Of a DNA stretch of 64,000 bases, positions 33,016-42,035 are shown piece by piece. How positions within the stretch are numbered: position 1 is the stretch's first letter; each line of letters starts with the position of its first letter. The notes beneath the pieces are model-generated. The model was given only the letters and a program-made list of their open reading frames with translations, was not told the origin of the DNA and did not search any database. This DNA is from Brevibacterium sp. 'Marine' (GTDB lineage: Bacteria > Actinomycetota > Actinomycetes > Actinomycetales > Brevibacteriaceae): the NCBI RefSeq assembly GCF_012844365.1, contig NZ_CP051626.1, positions 744,001-808,000 on the forward strand. Direction: 5' to 3'. The position numbers and the translations under genes are program-made.

Positions 33016-34662
33016 ATGGCCGACATGAGCAATCGATCGATCCGGACCGAGGGCCACCGCCCGGAGCCGCAGCTGCCCACCCCCGACCGAGTCGACCGCA
33101 TCCGTCGCTCCTTCACCGCTCATCCGTGGATCGTCGACTCGCTGCTCTGGGCTCTGCCGATCACCTATCTGACCGTCGTCTTCACCTCCTCCCAGGCCGA
33201 GCGGAGCGAGATCGCCCTGGTGCCCGTTGCAGTGCAGATCGGCATCGTTCTGCTCCAGACGCTGCCGCTGGGACTGCGGCGCACAGCCCCGCTGCTGAGC
33301 TCCTCGCTCATCGCCGTCGGCTGCCTGCTGACCGTGCTCACGATGATGGGACCGACCTTCGGCATCGTCGCCGTTCCGCTCACCGTGTATTCGACGACGG
33401 CGTGGGGGACACGCAACCACGGTCGCATCGTGCTCGTCCTGGGCCTCCTCGGCGCGCTCTTCCTGGGCGGGTGGCTCTACCTCGTGTCCCTGCAGGCGAC
33501 GATCGGGGTGAACCCGCGCCCCTTGGCCTTCGGCGAATACGTGCTGCTGGTCGTCGTCGTGGCACTGTGTGCGTCGATCGTGCTCATCGCCTGGCTGTTG
33601 GGCGGAGTCGGATTCCGTCGCCGCCGCGAGATCGAGGGTATTCGGGAGCGCAACCGCCTGCTGGAACGCGAACGCGAATCCGAGACCCGGCTGGCCGCCG
33701 ATGCCGAACGCATGCGCATCGCCCGCGAAATGCATGATGTCATCGCCCATTCCCTGTCCGTCGTCATCGCCCAAGCCGACGGAGGTCGCTATGCGGCGAA
33801 GACCGATCCGGCTGTCGCGGTCGGCGCCCTCGAGACCATCGCACAGACCGGACGGGAAGCCTTGGCACAGACGCGGTCGCTGCTCGGCTTCCTCCGCGCC
33901 GAGGAGGACGACGAGCGCTCTTCGTCGCCGCTGCCTGGCGTCGCCGACATCGGCTCCCTCATCGACGATGTGCGGTCGGCGGGGCTCCCGGTCTCGGTGA
34001 CCGAACTGGATGACGTCGACCGCGGCCGCTTGGCCGAAGGAGCGTCGCTCGCCGTCTACCGCATCGTTCAGGAAGCGCTGACGAATGTGCTCAAACATGC
34101 CGGAGACGGTGCTCGGGCACATGTCGAGCTGCTGGCCGAGGACGCGGAGCTCGTCGCCCGCATCAGCGACAACGGAACCGGACAGACGAGCGCCCGCGTG
34201 AGCGGAGAAACGGACGGCCACGGAGCCGACGACCCGACAGGGACGGCTGCCCACGGCCGTGGCTACGGCATCGTCGGCATGCAGGAACGCGCTGCGCTCT
34301 ACGGCGGCACGCTCACGGCTCGACCGATCCGTTCGACCGGAGTGAAGGACCGGTCCGAAGGGCGCACCGACGCGAAGCCCGGGTTGTCCTCCGGTGCGGT
34401 CATGGGAAGCGCCTTCGGAACGATGACGGGATTCCTCGTCGAGTCCCGACTGCCGCTGTCCGCTCCCGCGCCCACTCCCGAATCCGATTCCGGGCTCACC
34501 GCGGGCACCGGCCCTCATGGTTCGTCCGATCTTGGAGAGAATGGGTCTGCCGGAACCGGGCAGACAGCCGGAACAGGACAGGAGGCTGAGACGCGACAGC
34601 CCGCCGAGGCTGCCGAGACCGGAGAGAGCCAGTCCGCCGAAGTCGAGGAGAGCAGCCGATGA
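33016..34662 (+). CDS. Two-component sensor histidine kinase (HisKA_3/NarL type)
   Basis: A 548-aa membrane kinase. About six TM segments occupy residues 35-200. The dimerisation box IAREMHDVIAHSLSVV places the phospho-accepting His at residue 240. The HATPase domain has ISDNGTG (N/D box) and GRGYGIVGMQERAALYGG. A Gly/Asp-rich insertion (about 395-415) splits the ATP lid, and the C-terminal ~60 residues are Gly/Thr/Glu low complexity. The stop overlaps the response regulator start (ATGA). The system probably controls the ABC exporter encoded next (context). Confidence 0.92.
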   Translation: MADMSNRSIRTEGHRPEPQLPTPDRVDRIRRSFTAHPWIVDSLLWALPITYLTVVFTSSQAERSEIALVPVAVQIGIVLLQTLPLGLRRTAPLLSSSLIAVGCLLTVLTMMGPTFGIVAVPLTVYSTTAWGTRNHGRIVLVLGLLGALFLGGWLYLVSLQATIGVNPRPLAFGEYVLLVVVVALCASIVLIAWLLGGVGFRRRREIEGIRERNRLLERERESETRLAADAERMRIAREMHDVIAHSLSVVIAQADGGRYAAKTDPAVAVGALETIAQTGREALAQTRSLLGFLRAEEDDERSSSPLPGVADIGSLIDDVRSAGLPVSVTELDDVDRGRLAEGASLAVYRIVQEALTNVLKHAGDGARAHVELLAEDAELVARISDNGTGQTSARVSGETDGHGADDPTGTAAHGRGYGIVGMQERAALYGGTLTARPIRSTGVKDRSEGRTDAKPGLSSGAVMGSAFGTMTGFLVESRLPLSAPAPTPESDSGLTAGTGPHGSSDLGENGSAGTGQTAGTGQEAETRQPAEAAETGESQSAEVEESSR

Positions 34663-35519
34663 GCGCCGATGACGAGGCGACCGTGCACGGTCGGACCGAT
34701 GCTCGGGAGAGCGGGCCGCTTCGCGTCGTCCTCGTCGATGATCAGGCCCTCGTGAGGGCGGGCTTCGCCATGGTCATCGACTCCCAGCCGGACCTCACCG
34801 TCGTCGGACAGGCCGGCGACGGCGCGGCAGGTCTCGACATCGTCGTACAAGATCAACCCGATGTCGTACTCATGGACGTCCGGATGCCCCGTATCGACGG
34901 CATCGAAGCGACCCAGCGGATCCTCGCTCGCGCCGACGAGGGGACGATCCGTCCCCCGAAGATCATCGTGCTGACCACCTTCGACGATGACGACTACGCC
35001 CTGCGTGCGCTGCGCGCCGGTGCGTCAGGCTTCCTGCTCAAAGACACCCTGCCCGAGGTGCTCCTCGAGTCGATCCGCACCGTCGTCGACGGCGGTGCCG
35101 TCATCGCCCCCACCACCACCAGACGACTGCTCGAAACACGACTCCTGCCCCACCTCGGCGCGGAGTCTCGTTCCCATTCGGATCCGCAATCAGCGGCCTC
35201 GTCAGCTGGGGCGACCTCGGCCGGGGGAAGTGCGCCCACACAGCCCGAAGGCGTTGAGCCTGCACCATCCGCGGCCGGTGCCAGCCGTCTCGATGCGGCC
35301 GATATGCGCCGCCTGGAGTCACTGACCCAGCGCGAGACCGAGGTCCTCGTTCTCATCGCCACCGGTCTGAGCAACACCGAGATCGGCGAGCGGCTCTTCC
35401 TCGCGCAGCCGACCGTGAAGACCCACGTCGGTCGGATCCTCATGAAACTCGAGGCCCGTGACCGTGTGCAGGCCGTCGTGTTCGCCTACGAAGCCGGTCT
35501 CGTCGGCCCCGGTCACTGA
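34659..35519 (+). CDS. NarL/LuxR-family response regulator
   Basis: A 286-aa protein. The receiver domain has acidic pair D27-D28 and phospho-acceptor D73 in VLMDVRMPRIDG, with Lys in FLLKDTLPE. A low-complexity Ala/Ser/Pro linker (about 165-205) precedes the LuxR HTH (TQRETEVLVLIATGLSNTEI and AQPTVKTHVGRI). It is coupled to the kinase by ATGA overlap and followed by an ABC exporter operon. The direct repeats CATCCTCAGGT upstream of that operon are candidate binding sites. Confidence 0.93.
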   Translation: MSADDEATVHGRTDARESGPLRVVLVDDQALVRAGFAMVIDSQPDLTVVGQAGDGAAGLDIVVQDQPDVVLMDVRMPRIDGIEATQRILARADEGTIRPPKIIVLTTFDDDDYALRALRAGASGFLLKDTLPEVLLESIRTVVDGGAVIAPTTTRRLLETRLLPHLGAESRSHSDPQSAASSAGATSAGGSAPTQPEGVEPAPSAAGASRLDAADMRRLESLTQRETEVLVLIATGLSNTEIGERLFLAQPTVKTHVGRILMKLEARDRVQAVVFAYEAGLVGPGH

Positions 35520-35606
35520 ACCGGAAGCATCTCTCACGTGCTTTGGGCCGACTGCTCGAGACCGGTTCATCGTCGGCGAGCAAGGTCGCTCAAAGGAATC
35601 CGAAAT

Positions 35607-35672
35607 CATCCTCAGGTATGACGGTCGGGCCACGGCCGCCTCGGCGCTCTGCGGCGAAGACCATCCTCAGGT
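35607..35672. promoter_or_regulatory. Direct repeat CATCCTCAGGT upstream of the ABC exporter
   Basis: Identical 11-mers lie at 35607-35617 and 35662-35672, 55 bp apart, in the 192-bp gap between the response regulator and the ABC ATPase. They contain the odd palindrome CCT-C-AGG. They are candidate response regulator sites. Confidence 0.4.
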
Positions 35673-35711
35673 CCGATGTGGGAGGGCGGGCCCGGCGACG
35701 AAGCTGGAGGC

Positions 35712-36638
35712 ATGAACACATCAGCGACATACACCGATGCCCATCCTTCCCCGACCTCATCCCCGACCTCCGCGCAAGGGTCGACCCGGGGCCAGGGTTC
35801 GAACCCCGCGCCGAGGCTGGCCATCCAAGCCATCGGACTGCGCAAAACCTACGGTAGAGGGGACGCGCAGGTCCGACCGCTCGACGACCTCAGCCTCGAC
35901 ATCGAAGCCGAACGCTTCACCGCCATCATGGGACCCTCCGGCTCGGGCAAATCGACGCTGCTCAACATGCTCGCCGGACTCGACACCCCGGATTCGGGCG
36001 AGGTCTTCATCGGACGCACGGCGATCTCACGGCTGGGCGACCGCAAGCTCACGGCGCTGCGCCGTGACCGCATCGGCTTCGTCTTCCAGTCCTTCAACCT
36101 CGTGCCCGCGATGAGTGCCGAGGAGAACATCCTGCTGCCCTCGCAGCTATCGGGGCAGAAGACCGACCGCCGCATCTTCGATCGCATGGTCGACCTGCTC
36201 GGTCTGCGCGAGCGCCTGGGCCACCGGCCGCACGAGCTCTCCGGCGGACAGCAGCAGAGAGTCGCCGTCGCTCGCGCACTCGTCGCCCAGCCCGATGTGC
36301 TCGTCGCCGACGAGCCCACCGGCAACCTCGACTCGAGCTCCGGTGAAGAGGTCCTGAACATCCTGCGCGCCTCGGTCGATGAACTCGGCCAGACCGTCGT
36401 CATGGTCACCCACGATCCCCGGGCCGCCGCCCGCGCCGACCGCGTCGTTCTGCTCGCCGACGGACGGCTGGCAGGTGAGCTCTCCCAACCGGATCCGGAT
36501 TCCGTTGCCGCCGCGCTGATGAATGTCACGGCGGCCTCGGCGTCTTCGGGAGCCGCACCTGCTGGCCAGTCGGCCGGGACCGCAACCGGCCCCGGGTCTC
36601 CAGCCGGAGCCGCGCCGGCAGACGGAGGTGCCCGATGA
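35712..36638 (+). CDS. ABC exporter ATPase, MacB/LolD type
   Basis: A 308-aa protein. After a Ser/Thr/Pro-rich N-terminus, MGPSGSGKSTLLNML is Walker A, LSGGQQQRVAVARAL is the signature, VLVADEPTGNLDS is Walker B, and MVTHDPRAAARAD holds the H-loop. The C-terminal ~40 residues are low-complexity Ala/Gly. The start is uncertain: ATG 35712 has GGAGG very close. The stop overlaps the permease start (ATGA). It energises an FtsX-type exporter, probably for a peptide, lipid or antibiotic. Confidence 0.9.
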   Translation: MNTSATYTDAHPSPTSSPTSAQGSTRGQGSNPAPRLAIQAIGLRKTYGRGDAQVRPLDDLSLDIEAERFTAIMGPSGSGKSTLLNMLAGLDTPDSGEVFIGRTAISRLGDRKLTALRRDRIGFVFQSFNLVPAMSAEENILLPSQLSGQKTDRRIFDRMVDLLGLRERLGHRPHELSGGQQQRVAVARALVAQPDVLVADEPTGNLDSSSGEEVLNILRASVDELGQTVVMVTHDPRAAARADRVVLLADGRLAGELSQPDPDSVAAALMNVTAASASSGAAPAGQSAGTATGPGSPAGAAPADGGAR

Positions 36639-39166
36639 TCCGCATCGCCTGGTCCAACCTCCGCAGCGCCTCCGGGCGCCTGAGTGCGGCGATGATCGCG
36701 ATCGCCGTGTCCGTGGCCTTCATCGTCGCGGCACTCCTGTTCTCCCAGGCCTTCGGCGACACCCTGCGCAATCAGGTCCAAGCCGAATGGGCCGGCGCCG
36801 ACGTTGCCGTCACCGCGGCCGCATCCGAGGACCCGGCAGCTGCAGCCGATGAGGCCTCCCCGCTCACCGAGTCCATGCGTCAGACGGTGGCCGACGTCGA
36901 GGGGGTCGAGTCCGCCCAGCTCACCGAGTCCGCCTTCGTCTCGGTCTCGGCGGGATCCACCTCGGTGACGGGGTCGGCGACGAACCTCCCACAGGGACAG
37001 GCAGAGACCGTCGACGGCTCCGCCCCGGGCTCGGATGACGAGCTCATGCTCCGCGAAGCCGATGCGAAGACCCTCGGGGTCGGCGTCGGCGACAGCATCA
37101 CACTCGGCGAGTTCGACGGGGCGCGGCGGTCCGCCGATGGGCCGAGCTTCACCGTCTCGGGCATCATGCCCGGCTCCTCGGCCGCGGGGATGAATCTCTA
37201 CCTCACCGACGGCGGACTCAAAACCGCCCCGGGTGAGCTCGTGCCCGACTCCATCCGGGTCGTCGCCGACGACGGGAGTGATCGCACGGCCCTCGCCGAG
37301 GCGGTCGGATCCGCGCTCGCCGATGCCGGTGCCGACGTGTCGGTGAGGACCGTCGACCAGGTCGTCGAGGAGCAGATCGAGTCGCTGTCGAACACCACCG
37401 ACATGCTCTCGACCGTCGGCATCGCTTTCGGACTGCTGGCCGCGGGGGTCGCGGCGCTCGTCATCTCGAACACGTTCAACGTCCTCGTCGCCTCCCGCAC
37501 CCGCGTGCTCGCGCTCTTCCGCGCGATCGGAGCCTCACGCAGTCAGGTGCGCGGAGCCGCGGTGGTGGAGAGCCTGAGCCTCGGAATCGTCGGATCCGTG
37601 CTCGGCGTCGGGCTCGGACTCCTCATCGGATGGGGACTCTCAACCGTGGTCCGTGCGCTGTGGATGCCGGAATTCGCTCAGATGTCACCGTCCGTCTCGG
37701 CGTTCGTCGTCGGACCGGTCGTCGGCATCCTCGTCACCCTCGCCGCGGGGCTGATCCCCGCGATCCGGGCCTCTCGGGTTTCCCCGATCGAAGCGCTCCG
37801 CCCGGTCGATGTGCCTGCCGCCGCCCCGAGCATCCGGTGGGTGCGTCTGAGCCTGACGCTTGTGCTCGGCATCGCCGGAATCGGACTGTGCCTGCTCGGC
37901 ACCGCCAGCCAGTCCGTGCTGTTCGGCATCGTCGGCTGCTTCGCGCTCTTCGTCGCCCTCCTCGTCGGTGCGAAGGTCTTCGTGCCGCCGTTAGTGGCGC
38001 TGTTCGCCGCCGCAGTCGGCCTGATCACTCGGCGCTCGCCGGCAGTGAAGCTGGCCGGACGGTCGGCGAGCACAGCGGGAGGACGCACCGCCTCGACGAC
38101 GGGTGCCCTGCTCATCGGGATCACCCTCGTCACAGCCGTGGTCGTCGGTTCCTCGAGCCTGCAGCGAACCCTCGAGCTCGCCACCGCCGAGGACACCCCG
38201 GTCGATCTCGTGGTCTCCGCGGCAGGGCAAGACGGTGCCGATGATGCGAAGATCGCCTCCGTGCTCGAAGATTCGCCGGTCGTCGAGGAGCGCATGAACA
38301 TCCCGGCGCCCACCGCCTCGGTGAGCGTCGGTGGGACCGACGGGTCCGGTGATGTGGCGATCACCAGCGCCGAGGCGGCCGCGGACTCCCCGGTTCTGCG
38401 CAGCGACGGGTACGACGTCGATGAGGGCACGATCCTCCTCGACCCGACAACGGTGGGACTCGACGAGGCGGATTCTGATGTCGACGGCCAGAGCGCGACC
38501 GTCCGCCTCGGCGAGCAGGACCTCGATCTGACGATCGAGACTTCCTTCGACGTCCCCGCGGGGACGGCCTTGGTCAGCGGTGTCGACGCGAAGACCCTCG
38601 AGGAGGCCGCCGGCGACGATGTGGCCGAACAGACCTGGGCGAAGATCGCCGATGACGCTTCGATTTCGCAGATCGAGGCCCTGACCTCAGAACTCGACGC
38701 CGTCGGTGCCTCAGCCGATGCGACTGCTGCACAGTACCGGGCGGATTTCGCCTCGCTGTTCCAGGTCGCTCTGAGCGTGGTGCTCGGACTGCTGGCGGCC
38801 GCGGTGGTCATCGCCGTGATCGGAGTGAGCAACACACTCACGCTCTCGGTCATCGAACGACGCCGAGAGGGTGCCCTGCTGCGGGCATTGGGATTCACCC
38901 GAGCCGCGATGTCGCGGATGATCACGATCGAATCGCTGCTCATGACGGTCATCGCACTGATCGTCGGAGCCGGGGTCGGCACGTTCTTCGGCTGGGTCGG
39001 AACGGCATCGATGATGCCTGCCTCAGCGAATCCGGTGCTGTCCGTGCCGTGGACGCAGATCGGGCTGATCGGCGTCGCCGCAGTGCTCGCCGCCGTTCTC
39101 GCCTCGGCGATACCGGCGAGGTCGATGTCGCGGATCGCCCCGGCCAAGGGGATGAGCATGGAGTGA
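36635..39166 (+). CDS. FtsX-family ABC transporter permease (duplicated)
   Basis: An 843-aa membrane protein. TM1 lies at about 15-38, followed by a large extracellular domain. A first FtsX domain has AALVISNTFNVLVASRTR and ALFRAIGASRSQVRG; a middle TM bundle spans about 405-480. A second extracellular domain is Asp/Ser-rich, and the second FtsX domain near the C-terminus has GVSNTLTLSVIERRREGALL and RALGFTRAAMSRM. The layout is like macrolide or bacitracin-type exporters of actinobacteria controlled by an adjacent two-component system. A GC-rich hairpin at 39187 follows. Confidence 0.9.
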   Translation: MIRIAWSNLRSASGRLSAAMIAIAVSVAFIVAALLFSQAFGDTLRNQVQAEWAGADVAVTAAASEDPAAAADEASPLTESMRQTVADVEGVESAQLTESAFVSVSAGSTSVTGSATNLPQGQAETVDGSAPGSDDELMLREADAKTLGVGVGDSITLGEFDGARRSADGPSFTVSGIMPGSSAAGMNLYLTDGGLKTAPGELVPDSIRVVADDGSDRTALAEAVGSALADAGADVSVRTVDQVVEEQIESLSNTTDMLSTVGIAFGLLAAGVAALVISNTFNVLVASRTRVLALFRAIGASRSQVRGAAVVESLSLGIVGSVLGVGLGLLIGWGLSTVVRALWMPEFAQMSPSVSAFVVGPVVGILVTLAAGLIPAIRASRVSPIEALRPVDVPAAAPSIRWVRLSLTLVLGIAGIGLCLLGTASQSVLFGIVGCFALFVALLVGAKVFVPPLVALFAAAVGLITRRSPAVKLAGRSASTAGGRTASTTGALLIGITLVTAVVVGSSSLQRTLELATAEDTPVDLVVSAAGQDGADDAKIASVLEDSPVVEERMNIPAPTASVSVGGTDGSGDVAITSAEAAADSPVLRSDGYDVDEGTILLDPTTVGLDEADSDVDGQSATVRLGEQDLDLTIETSFDVPAGTALVSGVDAKTLEEAAGDDVAEQTWAKIADDASISQIEALTSELDAVGASADATAAQYRADFASLFQVALSVVLGLLAAAVVIAVIGVSNTLTLSVIERRREGALLRALGFTRAAMSRMITIESLLMTVIALIVGAGVGTFFGWVGTASMMPASANPVLSVPWTQIGLIGVAAVLAAVLASAIPARSMSRIAPAKGMSME

Positions 39167-39186
39167 GACCGGGGTCGGGTCTCGGT

Positions 39187-39228
39187 GCGGCCGCGAGTGG
39201 GAGCTTCGGGTCTCCTGCCCGCGGCCGC
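39187..39228 (+). terminator. GC hairpin after the permease gene
   Basis: Arms GCGGCCGCG (39187-39195) and CGCGGCCGC (39220-39228) enclose a 24-base loop. It lies 20 bp past the permease stop and ends in the GCCGCCTCGG motif. Confidence 0.5.
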
Positions 39229-39302
39229 CTCGGTGAGGGAATGCTCCCGATGGCGGCTGTGTCGGTGTGACCCAGTAGACTTGGGGAGTAATGACATCCC
39301 CT

Positions 39303-39318
39303 TTCACTTCGAGGTGAA
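39303..39318 (+). promoter_or_regulatory. Hairpin containing the purA ribosome site
   Basis: TTCACT-TCGA-GGTGAA can form a 6-bp stem (one G-U) in the RNA, with the GAGGTG ribosome site inside it, 8 bp before ATG 39327. TAGACT about 50 bp upstream could be the -10. Confidence 0.4.
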
Positions 39319-39326
39319 GCACTCTC

Positions 39327-40613
39327 ATGCCAGCAATCGTTGTCGTCGGCGCTCAGTGGGGCGACGAAGGTAAAGGTAAGACCACCGATATCCTCGGCAC
39401 CAGCGTCGACTACGTGGTCAAGCCCAATGGTGGGAACAATGCCGGCCATACGGTTGTCGTCGGAGGAGAGAAGTACGAACTCAAGCTTCTGCCGGCGGGC
39501 ATCCTCTCACCGAACGTCACCCCGGTCATCGGCAACGGCGTCGTCGTCAACCTCGAGGCGCTCTTCGAGGAAATCGACGCCCTCGAGTCGCGCGGCGCGG
39601 ACACATCGAAGCTGCGGATCTCCGCGAACGCCCACCTCGTGGCTCCGTACCACCAGACGCTGGACAAGGTGACCGAACGGTTCCTCGGCAAGCGGGCCAT
39701 CGGCACCACCGGCCGCGGCATCGGACCGGCCTATATGGACAAGATCGGGCGCTTGGGCATCCGCGTCCAGGACGTCTTCGACGAGTCCATCCTGCGCCAG
39801 AAGATCGAAGGATCGCTGCGGCAGAAGAACGAACTGCTCGTCAAGGTCTACAACCGCCGAGCGGTGTCGGTCGAAGAGATCGTCGAATACTTCGAACCTT
39901 TCATCGAACGTCTGCGCCCCTACGTCGCCGAGACCGAGCTCATGCTCAATGAGGCGCTCGACCGCGGTGAGGTCGTCGTCATGGAGGGCGGTCAGGCGAC
40001 CATGCTCGACGTCGACCACGGCACTTACCCGTTCGTCACCTCGTCGAACCCGACAGCCGGCGGATCCTGCGTGGGCACAGGCATCGGCCCGACCCGCATC
40101 AACCGCGTCGTCGGCATCGTCAAGGCATACACCACCCGGGTGGGTGCCGGACCGTTCCCGACCGAGCTGTTCGATGAGATGGGCGAATACCTGCAGAAGG
40201 CCGGCGGAGAATTCGGTGTCAACACCGGTCGTCCGCGCCGCTGCGGCTGGTACGACGCGGTCATCGCCCGCTACGCCGCCCGCACCAACGGCTTCACCGA
40301 CTATGTGCTGACCAAGCTCGACGTGCTCACCGGCATCGAGCGCATTCCTGTCTGTGTCGCCTACGACGTCGATGGAGTGCGCCAGGACGAGATGCCGGTG
40401 TCGCAGACCGAGTTCCACCATGCGAAGCCGATCTTCGAGTACTTCGACGGCTGGACCGAGGACATCACGAAGGCTCGCACCTTCGACGACCTGCCGGTCA
40501 ACGCACAGAAGTACGTGCTCGCCCTCGAAGAGCTCTCGGGCTGCCGGATGTCGGTCATCGGCGTCGGCCCCGACCGCGAACAGTCGATCGTGCGTCACGA
40601 CCTGCTGGACTGA
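39327..40613 (+). CDS. purA: Adenylosuccinate synthetase
   Basis: A 428-aa enzyme joining IMP and aspartate with GTP in AMP synthesis. [12 protein letters not shown] is the GTP P-loop with the catalytic Asp. The segments [10 protein letters not shown] (with catalytic His), [10 protein letters not shown] and [10 protein letters not shown] are standard, and the segment from [15 protein letters not shown] into [11 protein letters not shown] carries IMP contacts. The length and motifs are complete. The ribosome site is within a small hairpin. A terminator at 40652 follows. Confidence 0.98.
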   Translation: MPAIVVVGAQWGDEGKGKTTDILGTSVDYVVKPNGGNNAGHTVVVGGEKYELKLLPAGILSPNVTPVIGNGVVVNLEALFEEIDALESRGADTSKLRISANAHLVAPYHQTLDKVTERFLGKRAIGTTGRGIGPAYMDKIGRLGIRVQDVFDESILRQKIEGSLRQKNELLVKVYNRRAVSVEEIVEYFEPFIERLRPYVAETELMLNEALDRGEVVVMEGGQATMLDVDHGTYPFVTSSNPTAGGSCVGTGIGPTRINRVVGIVKAYTTRVGAGPFPTELFDEMGEYLQKAGGEFGVNTGRPRRCGWYDAVIARYAARTNGFTDYVLTKLDVLTGIERIPVCVAYDVDGVRQDEMPVSQTEFHHAKPIFEYFDGWTEDITKARTFDDLPVNAQKYVLALEELSGCRMSVIGVGPDREQSIVRHDLLD

Positions 40614-40651
40614 GCAGGGCCCCGGGAGCTTCCCGGATCGAAACACATGGT

Positions 40652-40688
40652 GAAGGGCGGAGCCGACAGTGCGTCGGTTCCGCCCTTC
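40652..40688 (+). terminator. Hairpin terminator after purA
   Basis: Arms 40652-40667 and 40673-40688 pair over 16 bp with one G-U wobble. A smaller CCGGGA-GCT-TCCCGG hairpin precedes it at 40622-40636, just past the purA stop. Confidence 0.75.
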
Positions 40689-40722
40689 GGCATGAGCCCG
40701 TCAGCACAGTGTTTGTGGGTTG

Positions 40723-40998
40723 CTAACCCCGCAGCTTCCGGATGGACTCGACGGCGCCGTCGTAGGCGGCGGCGATGTCGACGAGGTCGATCCGGTCCGG
40801 CAGGTCCCCAGGAGGCTGATGGCTGAGGAGGAATTCCACAGTCGCCCGGACAGAGGCTTCGTCATTGCCCAAGACTCCGTCGGAGACCTCTTCGGCATCG
40901 TCGAACATCAGAACGATCTCGTCGGTTCCCGTCGCTGAGCGGATGCTGGCCAGGAACTCTCCCGTGTCCTGCATCTCCACGTCGATCTCTTCAGCCAT
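40723..40998 (-). CDS. Small acidic hypothetical protein
   Basis: A 91-aa protein without recognised family. It is rich in Asp/Glu (EEIDVEMQDTGEF at the N-terminus) with a predicted alpha/beta pattern (DEIVLMFDDAEEV). No Cys, TM or signal. GGGAGG lies 5 bp before ATG 40998; a 20-codon upstream extension is less likely. It is divergent from the DUF1989 gene and convergent with purA. Coding character is supported by the ribosome site and codon bias only. Confidence 0.6.
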   Translation of the reverse strand: MAEEIDVEMQDTGEFLASIRSATGTDEIVLMFDDAEEVSDGVLGNDEASVRATVEFLLSHQPPGDLPDRIDLVDIAAAYDGAVESIRKLRG

Positions 40999-41167
40999 TC
41001 CGACCTCCCACTGCTCGGTGCACGCGGTTCGGTGCATACGACGACGCGGCTCATTCACCTGCGTCGGCTCTGTGATTTCAGCATAGACCCGACGACCACC
41101 GTCTTGGACAGCCGGTGAGAAGCTGGCATCGTTGCAGGCAACACGACTACGGAGGAGGATGCGTCCA

Positions 41168-42007
41168 ATGGCTCAGAGCCGTCTGCAGGAAGCCGCCTAT
41201 CAGGGCCCCGCGCTCGAGGTCGACAGAGACTTCTACTCACAGATCGGTGAAGACACCCAGTCCCGGGAAATCATCGACGAGTTCACCATCCCCATCCGCT
41301 CCGGACAGGCGTGGGACGTCCCCGCCGGCCACGTCTGCCGCATCTCCACCGTCGACGGCCCGCAGGTCGGCGACCTCAATCTGTGGAATCGGCACGATCC
41401 CAGGGAACGGTTCTGGGCAGCACGGACCCGACAGCTCCAGGCTGCACACGTGTCCACATTCGACCGCCTGTGGTCGACGCTGCCGTTTCTACGACCGATG
41501 GCCACCATCGTCGGAGACACACTGTCCGACTACGGCACGGACCCGGAGGGCGGCCGAGTGCACGACACCTTGGGCACCCGATGCGACCCTTATGTGTCGC
41601 AGATGCTGAGCGGCGTCGACTTCGACTACCACTGCCATTCGAACCTCGTCCGCGCGATCCTGCCCTACGGCCTCACCGAATTCGACGTCCACGATGTGCT
41701 CAACGTCTTCCAGTGCACGGGGCTGAACAGCAACGACGAATACTTCATGAAGACCTGCCCGGCACGCCCGGGCGACCACTTCGAGTTCTTCGCCGAGCAG
41801 GACCTGCTCGCGGCCCTGTCCACCTGCCCCGGCGGAGATCTGTCCGCACCGATGTTCGGTGACGGCTCGTCCGATCCGGTGGAGAACTGCCACCCACTGC
41901 AGGTCACGGTCTATCGGCTCCCCGCGGACCTCCTCGGCGAGTGGGAGGAGCCGAGCTCACCGAACTATCGGGGAGCCCACGGACTCCGACCCCAACCGTG
42001 GGCGTGA
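41168..42007 (+). CDS. DUF1989 / urea carboxylase-associated family protein
   Basis: A 279-aa protein. Typical segments are IPIRSGQAWDVPAGHVCRIS near the N-terminus, VGDLNLWN, GTRCDPYVSQML (Cys at about 141) and DVLNVFQCTGLNSNDEYFM. The family is found near urea carboxylase and guanidine or amino-acid utilisation genes; none is adjacent here. Two in-frame ATGs (41159, 41168) follow GGAGGAGG; 41168 has the better spacing. It is upstream of the broken NAT gene by 28 bp and probably cotranscribed. Confidence 0.85.
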   Translation: MAQSRLQEAAYQGPALEVDRDFYSQIGEDTQSREIIDEFTIPIRSGQAWDVPAGHVCRISTVDGPQVGDLNLWNRHDPRERFWAARTRQLQAAHVSTFDRLWSTLPFLRPMATIVGDTLSDYGTDPEGGRVHDTLGTRCDPYVSQMLSGVDFDYHCHSNLVRAILPYGLTEFDVHDVLNVFQCTGLNSNDEYFMKTCPARPGDHFEFFAEQDLLAALSTCPGGDLSAPMFGDGSSDPVENCHPLQVTVYRLPADLLGEWEEPSSPNYRGAHGLRPQPWA

Positions 42008-42035
42008 ACTCGCGTCCAGAACGGAAGGACCGGCA

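Noticed and set aside
32230..34518. 762-codon open frame on minus
   Set aside because: Antisense to the DinB and histidine kinase genes; low-complexity sequence.
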